From Hafnia paralvei ATCC 29927 (GTDB lineage Bacteria; Pseudomonadota; Gammaproteobacteria; Enterobacterales; Enterobacteriaceae), in NCBI RefSeq assembly GCF_001655005.1, contig NZ_LXET01000039.1, positions 96,044 to 160,043 of the forward strand: a stretch of 64,000 nt of DNA, in the 5' to 3' direction. Positions 8,938 through 17,990 of the stretch are shown here, one piece after another; position 1 is the stretch's first letter, and each line of letters begins with the position of its first letter. The translations under genes were made by a program, and so were the position numbers. The notes beneath the pieces are model-generated. The model did no database searches. It was not told where the DNA came from and saw nothing but the letters and a program-made list of their open reading frames with translations.

Positions 8938-9578
8938 TATTTCACTCCCTTCGCACGGTTATAAAGTTGAGACATCACGCTAGCCGTGCCTTTCGGTGTG
9001 GAAGCGTTAGCCGGCTTTTCATCCTCACCCAGATGGTGATTTTTTACCTGTGCCATGCGCTGATCAAGTGAGACACGCCCCGGTGGATTAGTCGCAGCCG
9101 TAGCCAACAAACCAGAAGACGACATAACACGGATAGCTTGCTTAGAACTCATTCCGGTATTAAATGCCAGCGAAGCGGCCAATGCAGGGTTGCCGGCTGC
9201 ATGTTTGCTGCCAAAAATCCGAGCACAACGATTACGCTCAGCACGACGCCCCTGTTTAACTGATTTAGCGTCGTCTTCGTTGTCGCCATCATCCGCGCCT
9301 TTGTCGTCTTCATCCTCTTCTGCATCTGGGTCATCAGAATCGTCGTCAGCGTCTGGATCATCAGAATCGTCGTCAGCGTCTGGATCATCGCTGTCATCAT
9401 CAGCATCCGGATCGTCTTTCTCATCTTCAGCTTTTCGACCTTTCGCTTTTTTTCCCTTTTTTTGATTTTTATCATCGTCCTTTTCTTCGGTTCCTTCTTC
9501 GCGATCGTCTTTATCCTCCTCAGACGCGCTGGCCGAAAAACCGAATAAATGCCCAAACCCTCTGATTTTTTTTGACAT
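8937..9578 (-). CDS. Capsid scaffold/assembly protein with acidic repeats
   Basis: The 213-residue product has a charged N-terminal half (Lys/Glu, then about 50 residues almost only Asp, Glu, Ser, Pro, Ala) and a C-terminal half (from about residue 115) with ERNRCARIFGSKHAAGNPAL and SSKQAIRVMSSSG, the helical pattern seen at the end of prohead protease/scaffold proteins. Lambda has its scaffold Nu3 nested in gene C; here protease and scaffold are separate genes. The acidic stretch is encoded by 27-bp direct repeats and may vary in copy number. Confidence 0.68.
   Translation of the reverse strand: MSKKIRGFGHLFGFSASASEEDKDDREEGTEEKDDDKNQKKGKKAKGRKAEDEKDDPDADDDSDDPDADDDSDDPDADDDSDDPDAEEDEDDKGADDGDNEDDAKSVKQGRRAERNRCARIFGSKHAAGNPALAASLAFNTGMSSKQAIRVMSSSGLLATAATNPPGRVSLDQRMAQVKNHHLGEDEKPANASTPKGTASVMSQLYNRAKGVK
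9322..9420 (-). repeat. 27-bp direct repeats coding DDPDADDDS units
   Basis: Units start at 9322, 9349, 9376 and 9403; the first three are complete and differ at a few bases, and the fourth is partial. Each full unit encodes nine residues of the type DDPDADDDS in the scaffold protein. Confidence 0.9.
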
Positions 9579-9580
9579 TG

Positions 9581-10432
9581 TTACTCTCCAACTAATTGTA
9601 ATAAATCGCGAAATGCCGAATCCGGGGAGGCTACCTTGTCAGCTAACCCCAACTGCACACCATCAGCCCCTAAAAAGCAGGCGGCTTCGGTATCCCGGAT
9701 AGTTTTTTCTGCTATCCCACGATTGCGGGAAACGGTACTGACGAAAAGGCGGCCCATTTCATCAATATCGGACTGAATAGCCTTGCGGGCTGCATCGCTT
9801 AAAGGTTCATATGGATTGGATTCGGCCTTGCGATCGCCGTAGGTAATAATGGTGACCTGCAAACCCTCGCTCTTAATTTTTTGCGACCAGTCAACATGCA
9901 TCACAATGACGCCTACCGAACCTACGCCGCCAGTACGCGGAACGATAATTTTGTCAGCAGCGCTGGCCAGTGCATAGGCAGCAGAGTAAGCACTTTCAGA
10001 TAGAATTGCCCAGATGGGTTTACTTCCGCGCGAAGCATATATTTCATCGACTAAATCGAAACAGCCCGCTACTTCGCCACCAGGGGAATCTATATCCAAA
10101 CATATAGCAGTGACTTCACTGTCATTCATCGCTCGCAGGAAGCACGCACGGATCCCATCGTAGCCAGTCATGCCGCTGTAAGGACGCAATGTGCCTAACT
10201 TTTGTACTAACGTCCCCTGAATGGGAATAATTGCGACACCTTCAACCACGTCATAGCCCGTATCGCGGGCTTGTCGGGTGAAGGAATCATCGTCATCATC
10301 CCAATCTGACATGGACTGTATGCGCGTTAAACCAAAGCGATCGGTCAAAGCCGCCATGACCACCTCAGCTTTTCGGGGATGCAGCGCCAGCGGGGTGTTA
10401 AACAGGCGCTGCGCTAAGTGCGGTAAATTCAC
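9581..10432 (-). CDS. Prohead protease, S49 (ClpP/SppA-like) family
   Basis: The 283-residue product carries DIDSPGGEVAGCFDLVDEI (oxyanion region), then WAILSESAYSAAYALASAAD with the catalytic Ser, and a conserved Lys in the VDWSQKIKSEGLQVT region, all typical of phage S49 proteases such as lambda gpC. It processes portal and scaffold during prohead maturation. It is shorter than lambda gpC (439) because the scaffold part is a separate downstream gene. The start overlaps the portal stop by four bases (ATGA). Confidence 0.9.
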   Translation of the reverse strand: MNLPHLAQRLFNTPLALHPRKAEVVMAALTDRFGLTRIQSMSDWDDDDDSFTRQARDTGYDVVEGVAIIPIQGTLVQKLGTLRPYSGMTGYDGIRACFLRAMNDSEVTAICLDIDSPGGEVAGCFDLVDEIYASRGSKPIWAILSESAYSAAYALASAADKIIVPRTGGVGSVGVIVMHVDWSQKIKSEGLQVTIITYGDRKAESNPYEPLSDAARKAIQSDIDEMGRLFVSTVSRNRGIAEKTIRDTEAACFLGADGVQLGLADKVASPDSAFRDLLQLVGE

Positions 10433-12078
10433 TGTGCCTCCGGATCTTTTATTGTTTCAGGGGCCAGAATGTCTGCCTGTGCCCATGTTGGTACGGGAAT
10501 ACCACGCTCTTTGAACGCCTCAATTTCACGGGCGCGTTGATCGAGAAGCTCTTCCCAGTCTTCGCCAACGTTTTCTGAAACCTCCATTTCCAGCGTTGAC
10601 ATACCTGCGTCCATCCCAAGGATCGCGCCTTTTTTCTCTGCGACCGGATCAACCCAGCCGCGCCCTGGCCCCATCCATTGCGCACGACAATACGCCGCTT
10701 TCGCGGCCAGAAATTCTGGCGCGCCAGCAGGAAGAGGTAATTCACTGAGATCATGAAGTTCCTCAACAAAGCTGCTAAAAATAGGCTGAGCAAAACCAGT
10801 AGCAAAATCATTACGCCGGCGGGTTAGCGTCTTCCATGCTTCAAGCATGGCTGAACGGGCAGAACTGTAGTTAACATCAGACCAGTCCTGAGTCAGCTGC
10901 TGAGTCGAAATTCCCAACGCGGCGGCTACATTGCGCAGCGCTGCACTTTCGAAGGCAATGAAGTTACTCATTGGCCGGGCAGCGTTAACCGTGCTGATAT
11001 CCTCCCCTGGGGCTAAAATGGGAATACGAGCACCACTTTGCAGTGATAGGCGATTATCATTGTGGAAATTAGTTCGCATGTCCTGATAATCAAGTACATC
11101 ATCAGTTTGTAGGGAATCAGCAAAAAGCCCAGGGTCATAAGGTGACGTGATATATGCCCCAAAAACTGCATTCAGAATAGCCGCTTGCAGCTCAACTTCA
11201 TCATATTTGATCAGCATTTTCAGCCGCTGAACAATGGGAGTAAAAATGCTCGTTCCGCGATGTTGTGATGCCCTGTCGCCATCGAAATCATGAACAACAA
11301 TCGCACGTCCCCATGATGTTTCACGCGGTATACGTTCCCACGTCATGGTTTTTTCGGCACTCCACCAGTCGCCCATATGAGCCTTTCTGATGTGATAGGC
11401 CACCGGCACACCATCATCATCAATTTCAACCCCACCACGAACCTTCGGCATGTCGAAATTTTGTTGAGGATTGCTTAAGCGGTCTGGATCAACAATTTGT
11501 ACCGTTGTTGCATAACGTGCACGTCCATACCCCAAACGATCCAAACGGTACTGCATGACGGCCAACGCATCGCCATCGACTAATTTGTGCCGAAATGCCA
11601 AGCGCAGCATTTGAGATACTGTTTTTTTACGCTCAACATCACAGTAGCGGTTAGGATCATTTGCCCACGAACGCCAAGCGGCTTCGACAGAACGCCCGTA
11701 CTCATCAGCCCATTTAGCATCAAAAGCCTTAATGCCGGTTTGCAACGCTAACGCTCGGTAATCCACCTTTGCGATCGGGCGGAAATTTGCCCCGACGGCA
11801 TTATCGAGAATGCGGGTAACACTGCCAGACGCCCAGCCATCATTACGCGCCATATCGCGAACACGGGAAACAATGCGATCGCGGTAAATATTAACTTCGT
11901 TATCAGGTGACCACAGCGCTGGTTGCCAGTTGGCCATTTCATCACTATAGGAATCAGCTGCGTCATAGGGCACGCGACCAGAACCATTTAGCATTGATGC
12001 CCGCTGGCGTGAAGGGGGCAGAGAAGGTAAAGGACGACCATCAAGGCCGAGAATTCTTACTTCAGCTTTTTTCATCAA
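10429..12078 (-). CDS. Portal protein, lambda gpB family
   Basis: The 549-residue product has the lambda-portal pattern: SYSDEMANWQPALWSPDNEV near residue 45, RVRDMARNDGWASGSVTRIL, KKTVSQMLRLAFRHKLVDGD, and LTQDWSDVNYSSARSAMLEA near residue 400. It forms the dodecameric ring through which DNA enters and leaves the head. Length agrees with lambda gpB (533). It lies between the gpW-like connector and the protease, exactly as in lambda, with a four-base overlap on both sides. Confidence 0.95.
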   Translation of the reverse strand: MMKKAEVRILGLDGRPLPSLPPSRQRASMLNGSGRVPYDAADSYSDEMANWQPALWSPDNEVNIYRDRIVSRVRDMARNDGWASGSVTRILDNAVGANFRPIAKVDYRALALQTGIKAFDAKWADEYGRSVEAAWRSWANDPNRYCDVERKKTVSQMLRLAFRHKLVDGDALAVMQYRLDRLGYGRARYATTVQIVDPDRLSNPQQNFDMPKVRGGVEIDDDGVPVAYHIRKAHMGDWWSAEKTMTWERIPRETSWGRAIVVHDFDGDRASQHRGTSIFTPIVQRLKMLIKYDEVELQAAILNAVFGAYITSPYDPGLFADSLQTDDVLDYQDMRTNFHNDNRLSLQSGARIPILAPGEDISTVNAARPMSNFIAFESAALRNVAAALGISTQQLTQDWSDVNYSSARSAMLEAWKTLTRRRNDFATGFAQPIFSSFVEELHDLSELPLPAGAPEFLAAKAAYCRAQWMGPGRGWVDPVAEKKGAILGMDAGMSTLEMEVSENVGEDWEELLDQRAREIEAFKERGIPVPTWAQADILAPETIKDPEAQ

Positions 12079-12335
12079 TACCGAAACCTTAACGTCCTAC
12101 GCGGACGTTTCACGATACCCAACTGTGCCTGAAGGAGCTGAATTAACGCCATCAGCTGCCCAATATCGGTTTGTTGATAGGTTACTGACCGGGTTCCGTC
12201 TCCCTGTGCATATGAAAATGAAACCCCCTTAGACCCCATGCCCAGTTCTAAATAAGCCTGTTGGGCTGCGGCCAAGGCAGCTTGCAGTTGAGCACGGCTC
12301 ATGCCAGCTAATAAACTGGTGTTGGGATCAAACAT
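12075..12335 (-). CDS. Head-tail joining protein, gpW-like
   Basis: The 86-residue product begins MFDPNTSLLAGMSRAQLQAA, continues with a helix and a beta hairpin (GVSFSYAQGDGTRSVTYQQT) and ends in a helix and basic tail. This is the gpW fold pattern. In lambda, W lies between A and B and completes the head before tail joining; the location here is the same. Confidence 0.88.
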   Translation of the reverse strand: MFDPNTSLLAGMSRAQLQAALAAAQQAYLELGMGSKGVSFSYAQGDGTRSVTYQQTDIGQLMALIQLLQAQLGIVKRPRRTLRFRY

Positions 12336-12346
12336 AGAATTCCTTT

Positions 12347-14455
12347 TTAATTAGCCAGACGTTTATGCAGAGGTTTACGCTGCGGTTTGTCTGGTTCAGT
12401 AATAATGACGCCGGGCAAACGCAGATCCTGTTTTTCTTCAGGTTCAGGAGCCGGCGGTAAAAGGGAGTCAGGGTTACTTTCGAGGGCAATCGCCTTAGCA
12501 TTTAATTTCAAGCCAGAATGGAATAATCCGCATAAAGCCGCATAGGCATAGACGCGGCAGTCCAACGCTTCGTTAGCCTTACCCGGTGGCAATTCCCACA
12601 CGCTATAACGCTGACCAGCAGCTTCTTTCATCACTAGCCGTTCAGCCGTGAGTTGCGCGAAATACCCCATATCTCGATCCGTTGAAAAATGCATGTAACC
12701 AGGGCCGGGCTGTTCAATGTGTAAACGTGAACGGATGGAATCTTTTGCAGAGTTAACCCCGAGAATTATCGGTCTGAACTTTGACCGGGTTTTCGATGTT
12801 GGACGCTTATTAGGCCATATAGGAGAGCGCTTACCGCCAGTGGCTGATTCGCCCTTGATAGCCCAAATTCTGCGAGCCAGTCGTTCTTGTGAAAACTCGT
12901 ATACTTTTTGCGTATGATTACCGCCGGAGTCATGGCAGGCCGCCATAATGGTAAAGCCCCTACCGTCGGCACGCCGCCATATCTGCTTTAAGTAAGCATC
13001 GAGTCTTAGCCACGGTTCCGCTGTCTCGAGATCGCCTTCTATCACATCAAAAGCCACAGACCAGCTTTCCTCGTCTTTCCCCCATCCGACCACCTCGACT
13101 TCAAGTCGGTCATTTTGTGTATCAATTCCGGCAGTGAGTACAGCAACACCCTCGGGTACTTCAGCATCGAATACTTCGCGGCGAGCCAGTAGAACATCCA
13201 CGGGGAGACGCTTGCCATAATTTGGCCTGTGCGGTAATCCCATCTGGGTATTCCACCATGCCAGCTCTTTATCGGGGTCACCTTTCGCCTTCAGATATTT
13301 TTCAGCAATATCGGAAGGTTTATCTTTCTGCCACGGGCTGAATAACTTCGACGCTTGAAAACCCGCGTGAATATTATCAACACCCAATTTCCCACAATCC
13401 GGACACACAGCACGGTGAACAGCATGCCGATCCGATTCAGACCATTTCCAAACGCGGCTAACCGCCGTAGCATCGTCGGTATGCCATGCCTGCTCATACA
13501 TATTTAACGGTATGTGCCGCGTGCCGCAGCAATCAAAGGGCTTTGTTTGATGCCATTGAATTGTTGCCAGAGACCGCAAGCGCTCGCCTTCTGACCATCC
13601 AGCCCCACAATTTTCGCAGTGGATCATTGCTAATTTTGTTTGGTGTTTATCACCTTCCGATGGCCAGTGAATATGTTTGAAAAAATCGGGAAACTGACGG
13701 TGGCCACAGTGCGGGCAAGCTATCGAGGCACGGCGCTGATCCGAGTCTTCATAGCTTGCCGCAATACGACTTTCATCTTCGACCGTTGGCGAACAAGCTC
13801 GGACTGAAAGCCAGTTCAATCCGAATGTTGCTGTACGCTCTTCAGCCAGCGTGATGGGATCGCCTTCTCGGGTTATCGGATATTTATCAACCTCATCGGC
13901 TAATAAAACGCGGATCGGGCGGCGAGCCAAGTTATCGGGACTACCAGCACCAGCTAGCGCCAGAAAGCCACCGGTGAATGATTTATAAAGCAGCGTTTCC
14001 TTTGAGTTTTTCTGTTTATTACCGCCCACCAAAGCACGTAGCACCGGTGTCACTCTTACTAACGGGGTAATACGTTCTTTCGAAAACTGCTCTGCTGCGT
14101 CCTCTTTTGGCTGCAGCAGCAACATTGGGCAGGGATCGAGGTGCGCAAAATAACCGAACAGATTTTCAAGCAGCGCCGTTTTCATCAACTGGGTACAACA
14201 CTGAACAGTGATGATGTGAACACCCGATTCTGTGGCGGCCAACATCGGCCCCCGGGCTATCTCTACGGTACTTGTATCCCAGTCCCCTGAGGTACTGCCG
14301 GCCTCTTTCGCTAACTTACGGAATTTATCCGCCCAGTCAGGAACGCTAATTCGAGGTGGTGGAGTCCAACCCTTCCTAATACTAAGTAGCAATCGCTCAC
14401 GTTTCGTCTGTGTTAAATTCAGGCTCACCAAGTCCGGAGATGTGTTTATGGACAT
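12347..14455 (-). CDS. Terminase large subunit, GpA family
   Basis: The 702-residue product has the GpA layout. The ATPase domain has VQCCTQLMKTALLENLFGYF in place of a standard Walker A, and VLLADEVDKYP as Walker B near residue 190. Zn-type cysteine pairs CPHCGHRQFPDF and CENC follow near 250-290, and the nuclease domain opens with AGIDTQNDRLEVEVVGWG near 445. It cuts and pumps DNA into the prohead. It overlaps the small terminase gene by 59 nt. Confidence 0.95.
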   Translation of the reverse strand: MSINTSPDLVSLNLTQTKRERLLLSIRKGWTPPPRISVPDWADKFRKLAKEAGSTSGDWDTSTVEIARGPMLAATESGVHIITVQCCTQLMKTALLENLFGYFAHLDPCPMLLLQPKEDAAEQFSKERITPLVRVTPVLRALVGGNKQKNSKETLLYKSFTGGFLALAGAGSPDNLARRPIRVLLADEVDKYPITREGDPITLAEERTATFGLNWLSVRACSPTVEDESRIAASYEDSDQRRASIACPHCGHRQFPDFFKHIHWPSEGDKHQTKLAMIHCENCGAGWSEGERLRSLATIQWHQTKPFDCCGTRHIPLNMYEQAWHTDDATAVSRVWKWSESDRHAVHRAVCPDCGKLGVDNIHAGFQASKLFSPWQKDKPSDIAEKYLKAKGDPDKELAWWNTQMGLPHRPNYGKRLPVDVLLARREVFDAEVPEGVAVLTAGIDTQNDRLEVEVVGWGKDEESWSVAFDVIEGDLETAEPWLRLDAYLKQIWRRADGRGFTIMAACHDSGGNHTQKVYEFSQERLARRIWAIKGESATGGKRSPIWPNKRPTSKTRSKFRPIILGVNSAKDSIRSRLHIEQPGPGYMHFSTDRDMGYFAQLTAERLVMKEAAGQRYSVWELPPGKANEALDCRVYAYAALCGLFHSGLKLNAKAIALESNPDSLLPPAPEPEEKQDLRLPGVIITEPDKPQRKPLHKRLAN

Positions 14456-14975
14456 GTTCTATTAACACCTCGGTCATTCTGTCAGCGGGGACGTCCAAGT
14501 CAGCCGCCATCAAAGGTGCCACCCTTGCTGGCCAGTTCATCCAAGCGTCGCGCTGTTGGCGAAATGCGGAAAACAACACGCTTTCAGCAACAGAAAGTTC
14601 GACCAGCTGGCCATCCTCTTTCTCAAACTCCAACTTCGTTAATAAAGCTAAGTAGTTCTCTTTAACCCTGCTGGCTTCTTCCCGGGTCATTTCAGCCCCG
14701 TTCGCCAGCATGATTTGCTTCACGGCTTCATCCGTTGTCGAATCTTCTTTAAGTCCTACATCGGCGTTAGCCCGCGCGTTTTTTTTTCTGGTCGCGTTTT
14801 TTGTCCGAGGGTCGGTACTGTCACGCAGCGTTGCTCGAGCAGAATCACTGGCTTCAACATCAATCAGTCCTGCATCATCAAGAACGATATATTTCCCCGC
14901 TTTTAGCCAGCGGCCGATCGTCTTTCGATCAACGCCGGCATGCTTGGCATATTCAATTTGCGTCATCGCTGTCAT
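14397..14975 (-). CDS. Terminase small subunit, Nu1-like
   Basis: From the ATG at 14975 the product is about 192 residues and opens MTAMTQIEYAKHAGVDRKTI, followed by GRWLKAGKYIVLDDAG: a winged-helix DNA-binding domain as in lambda Nu1. The C-terminal region (SVLFSAFRQQRDAWMNWPAR) fits the large-subunit contact region. I chose 14975 because AAGGGG lies just upstream and the homologous domain starts there; a longer frame from 15053 would run through a cluster of TGGGACA motifs. The subunit should bind DNA next to its own gene. Confidence 0.85.
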   Translation of the reverse strand: MTAMTQIEYAKHAGVDRKTIGRWLKAGKYIVLDDAGLIDVEASDSARATLRDSTDPRTKNATRKKNARANADVGLKEDSTTDEAVKQIMLANGAEMTREEASRVKENYLALLTKLEFEKEDGQLVELSVAESVLFSAFRQQRDAWMNWPARVAPLMAADLDVPADRMTEVLIEHVHKHISGLGEPEFNTDET

Positions 14976-15138
14976 GGGACATTCCCCTTGATAAAGTCGT
15001 GGGACATACCGATGGGACATTTTTTTGTGTCCCACGTGAATGTCCCATGCCAATGTCCCACGCTAAAAACCAGCAAATCCGCAAGCTATAAGGCTTGGTG
15101 CGGCGTAGTGCATAAATATGCACGTGGGACATGGGACA
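14975..15138. promoter_or_regulatory. Cluster of eight TGGGACA motifs; candidate cosB/pac
   Basis: TGGGACA occurs on the plus strand at 14975, 15000, 15013, 15125 and 15132, and its complement TGTCCCA at 15028, 15041 and 15054. Eight copies in 164 bp is far above chance for a 7-mer. Several have a T after them, giving TGGGACAT. In lambda, the small terminase binds repeated R sites in cosB just upstream of nu1, the same place relative to the gene. Assignment as terminase binding sites is inference. Confidence 0.65.
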
Positions 15139-15191
15139 CAAAATGAAAAATTTATAGCTGGTAAAACAGCACGGCGCGCAATGCCCGTGCT
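15108..15191. other. Palindromes beside the motif cluster (possible cosN region)
   Basis: A perfect dyad GTGCATA-AA-TATGCAC lies at 15108-15123 and overlaps the motif cluster. A second dyad with AGCACGG and CCGTGCT arms is at 15168-15191. Terminase nicking sites usually have imperfect dyad symmetry, and this gap between the macro-domain and terminase genes has no other assigned function. Confidence 0.4.
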
Positions 15192-15251
15192 TTACAAAAG
15201 TACTAGGAAGGACCCAAAAAAATCTATGGATACATCCAGCGTAGTGGGGTT

Positions 15252-15821
15252 CTAAGATGATGGAGAAAGAGAATGATGATGTGGGTTCCGCACCTGCAAT
15301 TGAAACTCATCAAAAGCCATTCGCATTTGGTTAGCCATCTCATCAGGCTTCATGCCTCCAGTAAGCGAACAAAGACCAGGGCAAACTAGATGACCAAGCT
15401 TTAGCCTAATGGCCTCACTGAGCGCCGCTTTGAATGCCAGATATGCATTACGGGTATCACCAACAAACATTGGCGTTTCCATTGTTGGTGCAACAATTAG
15501 ATATTTAGGAAACTGAGGCCCAAACCCCATGGTATGAACAGATAAAGCAGAGCCGATAGGCAAATAACCGTTAAATGTAGCGGCTATTGCCGCTTGAACC
15601 CTCACCTGCAACTGATAACCAAACATGTAAAGGTATACGCTGTCTATCCCACCATCCATCCAGCCATAACAGTTTGCTGGAGATACAAGCGCGTCACCAC
15701 TGACGTTAGTTATATCTCCTTGGATAATCGTAATATCTGAAACATTGGCAAATGCAGAAACCAGAGCATTCACTACATGCGGATTAGTATCAACAAAGGT
15801 GATTTTCATCTTTTTACTCAC
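15252..15821 (-). CDS. Macro-domain (ADP-ribose-binding) protein
   Basis: The product (189 residues from GTG 15821, or 185 from ATG 15809) opens with ITFVDTNPHVVNALVSAFAN and IIQGDITNVSGDALVSPANC, then GWMDGGIDSVYL. The signature is D-I-T near the start, SPAN for ADP-ribose contact, and a glycine-rich loop, as in macro domains. Macro domains bind or remove ADP-ribose from proteins, nucleic acids or metabolites. The GTG start overlaps the previous gene by four bases, so it belongs to the late operon. In a phage it could counter NAD- or ADP-ribose-based host defences, but that is inference. Confidence 0.82.
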   Translation of the reverse strand: MSKKMKITFVDTNPHVVNALVSAFANVSDITIIQGDITNVSGDALVSPANCYGWMDGGIDSVYLYMFGYQLQVRVQAAIAATFNGYLPIGSALSVHTMGFGPQFPKYLIVAPTMETPMFVGDTRNAYLAFKAALSEAIRLKLGHLVCPGLCSLTGGMKPDEMANQMRMAFDEFQLQVRNPHHHSLSPSS

Positions 15822-16462
15822 TTAGCTGTGCGCATGGCCTCAGCCAGCGCTTTCTGAATTTCCTGAGGGAGCAGCGCCTTAGCCATAGTATTTGCACGCG
15901 CCATGTACCCTAGTACGGGCTGAACCGGCAAAGCATCACCAAACCGAATAAGCAGCTTTGGCGCTCTCTGCTTAGCGCGTGGGCGGTGAGTACCGTTAGG
16001 TGACCGCTTCTGTCGTTTCTTGCCCTTCCTGCCTTTAAGCGGTTTTCTGCGCTGCCATACGGCATTTACGCCATCAATATCCCCGATGAACACATTCGGT
16101 TTTGCCTTCAACTGAGCCAGCTTATTGCGTGAAAGGTTGCCAAACTTATTTAATTTTATGTTTTTAGGATTTAGCAGCGCTTGTCCATTCAGCTTGTGAG
16201 AACCACCCACTTCAAATGGGTCGAGATAAGCCGCTGCCGTATCCATAACAAAGACGCGGGCAACCAGATTATTTTTTGTCGCAGCAGCTGCGCGAACAGA
16301 ATTAACGGTAAAAGGGGTTGGATTATCCAGTCGCCGCTGCAGCGCAAGCTTCTCTGCGTCACGGATTTGATGAACTGTACTTGTCATAGCTCGCGCCATA
16401 GCGAACGGAATTTGCTTCTTTATCGCCTCCAACTGGCGCGATAGATCGCGCAGGTCTGCCAT
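15818..16462 (-). CDS. Basic phage protein of unknown role, minor tail/neck-like
   Basis: The 214-residue product begins MADLRDLSRQLEAIKKQIPF and has a helical N-terminus, a middle with RVFVMDTAAAYLDPFEVGGS, and a strongly basic stretch near 135-165 (WQRRKPLKGRKGKKRQKR). Overall it resembles minor tail or tail-completion proteins in length and N-terminal pattern. It lies outside the tail cluster, between a methyltransferase and the macro-domain gene. The basic stretch suggests nucleic acid contact. I cannot name the family with certainty. Confidence 0.5.
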   Translation of the reverse strand: MADLRDLSRQLEAIKKQIPFAMARAMTSTVHQIRDAEKLALQRRLDNPTPFTVNSVRAAAATKNNLVARVFVMDTAAAYLDPFEVGGSHKLNGQALLNPKNIKLNKFGNLSRNKLAQLKAKPNVFIGDIDGVNAVWQRRKPLKGRKGKKRQKRSPNGTHRPRAKQRAPKLLIRFGDALPVQPVLGYMARANTMAKALLPQEIQKALAEAMRTAK

Positions 16463-16473
16463 TCGTTCCCCCT

Positions 16474-17088
16474 TTAGCTACGACGGAATGCATAGCTCCC
16501 AATGCCTTCACGACCCAGTTCACACTCAACACTGTTATGCTCAATGCAACGAAAGCCATGCTGAGCAAACCAACGAATCAGGCCATCGTGAGTCCAGTAC
16601 CATATATGCTCGTCTTTACGATAATGGCGGGACAGCAGTATGTGATCGGCGCTATCAAAGATCGGAACTGATACGAATACCCATTGTTCAGCTTGGCTAA
16701 TCGCTAGTTCTGGGTGATCGATATGCTCTAGACTGTCCCAGAACGTCAACGCTGGGTGACAGGAATCATACAATTGCTTCCAGTATCCATGAGCTACCAG
16801 CCAATGTACTCCCGCAGGATTAACGTCATATCCCTTGGTCTCTGCTCGTGCTTCAACAAACTGACCTGCACCGATCCCAACATCTAGAACAGGTCCGGTA
16901 TAATGTCGCCCAACTAACTCTATTCTGGCTTTGGTCAATGCATGCCCCATAGGGGTATCAGCCATTTTCTGATATCGAGAAAAATAACTATCATCATAAG
17001 GGCGATCTTTCGGTACCGGAAATCGTCCCATGCCAATCTCAGGCAGCCACACTAGCCCTGACTTCAATTCTCGGGTAAATACGTTCAT
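16474..17088 (-). CDS. SAM-dependent methyltransferase, class I
   Basis: From the ATG at 17088 the product has about 204 residues. PVLDVGIGAGQFVEARAE is a clear SAM-binding motif I near residue 70, followed by GYDVNPAGVHWLVAHG (motif II) and ALTFWDSLEHIDHPE (motif IV region). The rest matches small Rossmann methyltransferases acting on small molecules or glycans, without the DPPY or NPPF motif of DNA adenine enzymes. The start overlaps the glycosyltransferase stop (ATGA) with AGAGG just upstream. It could methylate the sugar or product made by its neighbours. Confidence 0.8.
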   Translation of the reverse strand: MNVFTRELKSGLVWLPEIGMGRFPVPKDRPYDDSYFSRYQKMADTPMGHALTKARIELVGRHYTGPVLDVGIGAGQFVEARAETKGYDVNPAGVHWLVAHGYWKQLYDSCHPALTFWDSLEHIDHPELAISQAEQWVFVSVPIFDSADHILLSRHYRKDEHIWYWTHDGLIRWFAQHGFRCIEHNSVECELGREGIGSYAFRRS

Positions 17089-17990
17089 ACGGCCTCTGCT
17101 TTTATGCGGACACAAACTTGATCGATAAACGGTGATACCCGAGGGCCAAGGTTGCTGATAGTCTTGTTACAGCTATGCTTCATTTCCTGACAGCAACAGT
17201 AATCATCAGGATAAATAAACAGCGAATTACTTAGATCACAGCAGCGCGAGTCCGTTACCTTAGAATGATGGTTGTTGCCGCCATTCCCGCCCTGCAGGCA
17301 AATCATCGGCCGTTGGTAGGCGATCGCAGCATGCATAATTACACAGGCTCCAGTGACGACCAGATCAGCCCGCTCCACCAGCGCCAGCATCGCGGGAATA
17401 GTCAGTTCGCCTCGGTGGAACTTCTGATGGGCCAGAGGTTCAACATCGGGGATCCATTCAAGACCCGGCTCAGTATCAGCAATGCTGATAACATGCCAGC
17501 CTTTCTGCGCCAGCATACGCGCCACCACATCAACATACTCATTTAGTGGCCCACGGCTGGCGTTATGCCATTCGGTGCGTTCAATGGTCGGACGTATCAG
17601 CGCTACAGGCTTGCCTTCGGGAATACCAATAAAAGGCAGATCGTAATGCGGCAGATCCATTTCAGCCGGCGCAATGCCAAACTGTTTTTCCATCGCATCA
17701 AAAACACTACCTTCGCGTAAATGGCTGTTGCCGTAGAAGATACGTTGGCGAGGAATGCCATGCGGCATGGGCTCAAACTTTGCAGCCGTTCGCTCTTCAT
17801 TCTTTTTCTGGGTACGTAACGTAGTGCCGGAACGAACAAAATGAAGATTAGGAATACCGGCATAAATCTCGGGCAGTGGTGTTTTTAGCCAAACCTCATG
17901 CCCTTTAGCGACCAGCGCTTTGATAAAGGCACGTTGATTGATATTGTCACCAATTCCTTGCATTCCTTCGAAATAAAGCTTTTCAGGCAT
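17085..17990 (-). CDS. Glycosyltransferase family 9-like protein
   Basis: From the ATG at 17990 the product has about 301 residues and begins MPEKLYFEGMQGIGDNINQR. The N-terminal Rossmann half has GDNI and GHEVWLKTPLPEIY, and the C-terminal half has VERADLVVTGACVIMHAAIA, the donor-site pattern of GT9 heptosyltransferases, followed by PMICLQGGNGGNNH. A cysteine-rich tail (SRCCDLSN, DDYCCC) is unusual for GT9. An upstream ATG at 18005 would add five residues. It overlaps the genes on both sides, forming a translationally coupled trio. Likely substrates are unknown. Confidence 0.75.
   Translation of the reverse strand: MPEKLYFEGMQGIGDNINQRAFIKALVAKGHEVWLKTPLPEIYAGIPNLHFVRSGTTLRTQKKNEERTAAKFEPMPHGIPRQRIFYGNSHLREGSVFDAMEKQFGIAPAEMDLPHYDLPFIGIPEGKPVALIRPTIERTEWHNASRGPLNEYVDVVARMLAQKGWHVISIADTEPGLEWIPDVEPLAHQKFHRGELTIPAMLALVERADLVVTGACVIMHAAIAYQRPMICLQGGNGGNNHHSKVTDSRCCDLSNSLFIYPDDYCCCQEMKHSCNKTISNLGPRVSPFIDQVCVRIKAEAV

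Noticed and set aside
9149..9556. Met/Lys/Thr-rich minus frame in the scaffold gene
   Set aside because: Shifted reading of the acidic repeats; low complexity and no ribosome site.
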